A stretch of 64,000 nt of DNA from Blastomonas sp. AAP53 (lineage in GTDB: Bacteria > Pseudomonadota > Alphaproteobacteria > Sphingomonadales > Sphingomonadaceae), in contig NZ_ANFZ01000006.1 of assembly GCF_000331245.1 (NCBI RefSeq), positions 62,001 through 126,000 of the forward strand, in the 5' to 3' direction. Below the pieces are notes generated by a model. The model was not told where the DNA came from and did no database searches. It worked only from the letters and a program-made list of their open reading frames with translations. Made by a program: the position numbers and the translations under genes. Positions 61,899 through 64,000 of this stretch are shown here, in pieces; positions within the stretch are counted from its first letter, which is position 1; every line of letters starts with the position of its first letter.

Positions 61899-62910
61899 AC
61901 CGTGGCGCAGGCGCGGGCTGCAGGATGCCGTCCACTTCGACGAATGTTCCGCGCTGCTTGTTATGCGGGTGTTCGGGCGCTTCGGTCAGGCTCAGCACAG
62001 GGGCAAAGCAGATGTCGGTGTGCTCCATGATCGCGCACCATTCGTCGCGGGTCTTGGTGAGGAACAAAGCGGTGAGCCTGTCCTTGAGCGGGCCCCACTG
62101 GCGCGGGTCCATCTGCAGGTCGAACGCCGGGTCGCTCAATCCCGCCTTCTCGCGCAACAGCGCATAGAATTGCGGTTCAATCGAGCCGATCGACACGTAT
62201 TTGCCGTCCGCGCATGCATAGGTGTCATAGAAATGCGCGCCGGTATCGAGCAGGTTGACGCCGCGCTCGTCACGCCACTGGCCGTTGGCAAGGAAGGTGT
62301 AGGTCATCGCCGAGAGCACCGCTGCACCATCGGTCATCGCGCAATCGATCACCTGGCCCTTGCCGGTGCTGCGCGCCGACAGGATGCCTGCAACCATGCC
62401 GAAGGCCATCATCATGCCGCCGCCGCCGAAATCGCCCACCGCATTGACCGGCGGGGTCGGCTTCTCGCCGGCGCGGCCATAGCTGTGCAGCGCGCCAGAC
62501 AGCGCGATATAGTTGATATCATGTCCGGCGAGCGGAGCATAAGGGCCGGTCTGGCCCCAGCCGGTCATGCGGCCATAGACGAGCGCCGGGTTGTCGGCGA
62601 GCAGCACATCGGGGCCCAGGCCCAGCCGCTCCATCACGCCGGGTCGAAAGCCCTCGATCAGGCCATCGGCGGTGCGCACCAGCTCGCGGACCTGTGCGAT
62701 ACCGTCTGCCGATTTGAGATCGACCGCGATGACCTCGCGGTTGCGGTTGAGGATATCGCGGTTGCCGGCATTGCCCACCGCGGGCTTCCCGCTGGCCCGT
62801 TCCACGCGCACGACTCGGGCGCCATGATCGGCCAGCATCATCGCCGCAAACGGGCCGGGACCGATCCCCGCCAGTTCGATTATGGTCACGCCTGCCAGTG
62901 CTCCAGCCAT
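61861..62910 (-). CDS. CaiB/BaiF CoA-transferase family, alpha-methylacyl-CoA racemase type
   Basis: 349 residues. The catalytic pair of alpha-methylacyl-CoA racemase is at the family spacing of 30: H130 in LAGHDINYIALSG and D160 in VGDFGGGGM. Other marks are VIELAGIGPGPFAAMMLADHGA (landmark region, about residues 9-31), IEGFRPGVMERLGLGP and YGRMTGWGQTGP. The likely reaction is epimerisation of 2-methylacyl-CoA, for entry of branched fatty acids or isoprenoids into beta-oxidation; CoA transfer cannot be excluded. Confidence 0.88.
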   Translation of the reverse strand: MAGALAGVTIIELAGIGPGPFAAMMLADHGARVVRVERASGKPAVGNAGNRDILNRNREVIAVDLKSADGIAQVRELVRTADGLIEGFRPGVMERLGLGPDVLLADNPALVYGRMTGWGQTGPYAPLAGHDINYIALSGALHSYGRAGEKPTPPVNAVGDFGGGGMMMAFGMVAGILSARSTGKGQVIDCAMTDGAAVLSAMTYTFLANGQWRDERGVNLLDTGAHFYDTYACADGKYVSIGSIEPQFYALLREKAGLSDPAFDLQMDPRQWGPLKDRLTALFLTKTRDEWCAIMEHTDICFAPVLSLTEAPEHPHNKQRGTFVEVDGILQPAPAPRFSETPAPVPRMG

Positions 62911-63042
62911 CTTGTCTCGCCTCTTTTTAACTGATCGGTTAAGCGCGGCACGCTAGCGCCGACGCCGTCCATTGCAAGGACCATTTGCCAAACCCTTGCT
63001 GCACTGCCGCAGACGCACAGCAGCATTTCCCGCATCTGCGGG

Positions 63043-63058
63043 CTTACCGTAACGTAAG
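63043..63058 (-). promoter_or_regulatory. LiuR/TetR-like operator candidate
   Basis: CTTACGTTACGGTAAG has 5-bp inverted ends (CTTAC/GTAAG) and a layout like the TTTACGTTTACGTAAA-type sites of LiuR, a regulator of branched-chain acid catabolism. It stands about 135 bp before the racemase start. Similarity by eye only. Confidence 0.3.
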
Positions 63059-63227
63059 GCTGATGCTGCACCGCAACACGGCGGTAATCCGCAGATTTCT
63101 GCGCATTGCACAAAGATGCAAAAACCTCATCGCGACATTAAAAAATTGCATTCATGCATGCGATGTGACAATTTTCTTCCTGCGCCAGACATCGCCTGAA
63201 GAGCGGTGGGAGGGCAACGGCATGACT

Positions 63228-63233
63228 TATAAT
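63228..63233 (+). promoter_or_regulatory. -10 element for the TonB receptor
   Basis: Perfect TATAAT ending 19 bases before the ATG at 63253. The matching -35 (near GGTGGG at 63205-63210) is poor, so an activator may be needed. The predicted leader is only about a dozen bases and starts just before the AGAAGAGG ribosome site. Confidence 0.45.
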
Positions 63234-63252
63234 GTGCTAGTGGGAGAAGAGG

Positions 63253-64000
63253 ATGCGCACTTTGTGGAAGCCCGTTCTGGGCTTGCTTTGTACTGTCTCG
63301 ATGACATCGGTTGCTCAGGCGCAGGACGCGCAAGATCGCGAGGCGCCTGAGCGCGAAGTCATCATCGTCACCGCGACATTGCGCGCGGCCGATGTGCAGG
63401 ACATCCCGATCGCCGTCACCGCGGTCAGCCCGGATCAGCTCGATCGACAGAACGTTCAGGACATCAAGTCGCTGACATCGATCTCGCCCAGCTTCAACGT
63501 CCAGTCGTCGCAGACCGAAAGCCAGGGCACCTCGATCCGCATTCGTGGCGTGGGCACCACCGGCAACAATACCGGGCTTGAAAGCTCGGTCGGCGTGTTC
63601 ATCGACGGCATCTACCAGTCGCGCCCCGGCATTGCGCTGGGCGATCTGCTTGATCTGGAGCGGCTTGAAATCCTGCGCGGGCCGCAGGGCACATTGTTCG
63701 GGCGCAACACCTCTGCCGGTGCGCTCAACATCACCACGCAGCGGCCCGACTTGAACGAAGTCAAGGCATTCGGCAATTTCACCTATGGCAATTACGACTT
63801 CTTCAACGTGCAGGCAGGCGTCAGCGTTCCGTTGGTGACCGACCAGCTCGGTCTGCGCATTTCGGGTGCCTATCGCAAGCGCGATGGCTATCTGCGCAGC
63901 GCCACCGTGCCGGGCGCCGAAAGCGGCAATCGCGACCGCTATATCGTTCGCGCCCAGATGCTCTGGGAACCCTCGCCCGATGTCAGCATCCGGCTGATCG
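63253..64000 (+). CDS. TonB-dependent receptor (3' end beyond window)
   Basis: Start of an outer-membrane active transporter; 249 residues are visible. A signal peptide (VLGLLCTVSMTSVAQA-Q) is followed by the TonB box EVIIVTATLRA at about residue 33, then the plug domain with the segments DIPIAVTAVSPDQLD, SIRIRGVGTTGNNTG, VGVFIDGIYQSRPG, LERLEILRGPQGTLFGRN and GALNITTQRP, and the first barrel strands. The plug fits the large sphingomonad family of receptors of unknown ligand; the neighbouring acyl-CoA gene hints at a hydrophobic substrate, but this is weak. Confidence 0.9.
   Translation, partial: MRTLWKPVLGLLCTVSMTSVAQAQDAQDREAPEREVIIVTATLRAADVQDIPIAVTAVSPDQLDRQNVQDIKSLTSISPSFNVQSSQTESQGTSIRIRGVGTTGNNTGLESSVGVFIDGIYQSRPGIALGDLLDLERLEILRGPQGTLFGRNTSAGALNITTQRPDLNEVKAFGNFTYGNYDFFNVQAGVSVPLVTDQLGLRISGAYRKRDGYLRSATVPGAESGNRDRYIVRAQMLWEPSPDVSIRLI

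Larger units (their letters stand above)
62911..63252. other. Gene-free regulatory region, 342 bp
   Basis: AT-richer gap between the divergent racemase and TonB-receptor genes. It contains the 16-bp site CTTACGTTACGGTAAG (minus strand, 63043-63058), a CATGCATG palindrome around 63152-63159, an imperfect AATTG...CAATT dyad around it, and a perfect TATAAT at 63228-63233. I see no gene in it. Confidence 0.7.

Noticed and set aside
1-64000. tRNA, rRNA, insertion sequences, prophage or CRISPR arrays
   Set aside because: None was found on reading: no clover-leaf pattern with CCA-adjacent T-loop, no transposase motif, no regular direct repeats with spacers. A covariance-model scan (tRNAscan-SE, Infernal) would settle this.

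Overview
The window looks like a chromosomal segment of an alphaproteobacterium of the Sphingomonadales (family Sphingomonadaceae by inference). The support is the high GC, the gene order secB / Tim44-like / mltA / Smr, a leuS - DUF3576 pair, an EipA (DUF1134) homologue, a TonB-dependent receptor, and three kinds of short inverted repeat of the type scattered through sphingomonad genomes. Almost all of it is ordinary core genome. I see no rRNA, tRNA, CRISPR array, insertion sequence or prophage.

Layout. 1-3.9 kb: end of an EipA-like gene, a strong terminator, an aromatic aminotransferase, a small membrane ORF, then coaBC-dut. 3.9-7.9 kb (minus): a DUF4136 lipoprotein and secB-murJ-trpS. 8.1-10.8 kb (plus): Tim44-like protein, mltA, Smr protein. 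10.9-16.0 kb (minus): DUF3576 lipoprotein-leuS-lptE-holA-msrB. 16.3-24.2 kb: exported proteins of unknown function, a ThiE/TenI-like protein, the YggS PLP protein, an M48 protease with a frameshifted partner, a LuxR-type solo regulator and a CcmI-like TPR protein. 24.5-30.8 kb: the most unusual locus (below). 30.9-35.4 kb: M3 peptidase, cysK and a GldG-like pair. 35.7-54.3 kb: a complete dcw cluster, mraZ-rsmH-ftsL-ftsI-murE-murF-mraY-murD-ftsW-murG-murC-murB-ddl-ftsQ-ftsA-ftsZ, mostly with 1-17 bp overlaps between neighbours. 54.5-64 kb: a SPOR protein, a UbiB-family kinase, a radical SAM enzyme, a BASS transporter, glutaminase, a HEPN-like orphan, an AMACR-type CoA transferase and the start of a TonB-dependent receptor.

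The candidate undescribed system lies at 24.2-30.8 kb. Four plus-strand genes encode (i) a cytosolic fusion of an FAD/NAD(P) reductase, two cyclic-nucleotide-binding domains and a four-cluster [4Fe-4S] ferredoxin, (ii) a histidine-rich membrane protein that looks like a b-type cytochrome, (iii) an FHA domain joined through one membrane segment to a periplasmic part with ten CXXCH haem sites, and (iv) a class III cyclic-nucleotide phosphodiesterase (CpdA-like). A CcmI-like cytochrome-c maturation protein is divergent, and a CRP-like operator candidate lies between them. I infer a transmembrane electron conduit from NAD(P)H to a periplasmic decahaem cytochrome, gated by cAMP or cGMP on the cytosolic side and perhaps by phosphothreonine through the FHA domain, with the cyclic nucleotide removed by the neighbouring phosphodiesterase. 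Gene content and order are read directly from the sequence; the electron path and the gating are inference.

Other points worth attention are four GGG cores at exact 10-bp spacing upstream of mraZ (MraZ-box candidate) followed by a strongly folded leader, a dispersed palindromic repeat inside the reading frame of murB, a frameshifted gene at 21.6-22.2 kb, and a lower-GC HEPN-like gene at 61.3 kb.
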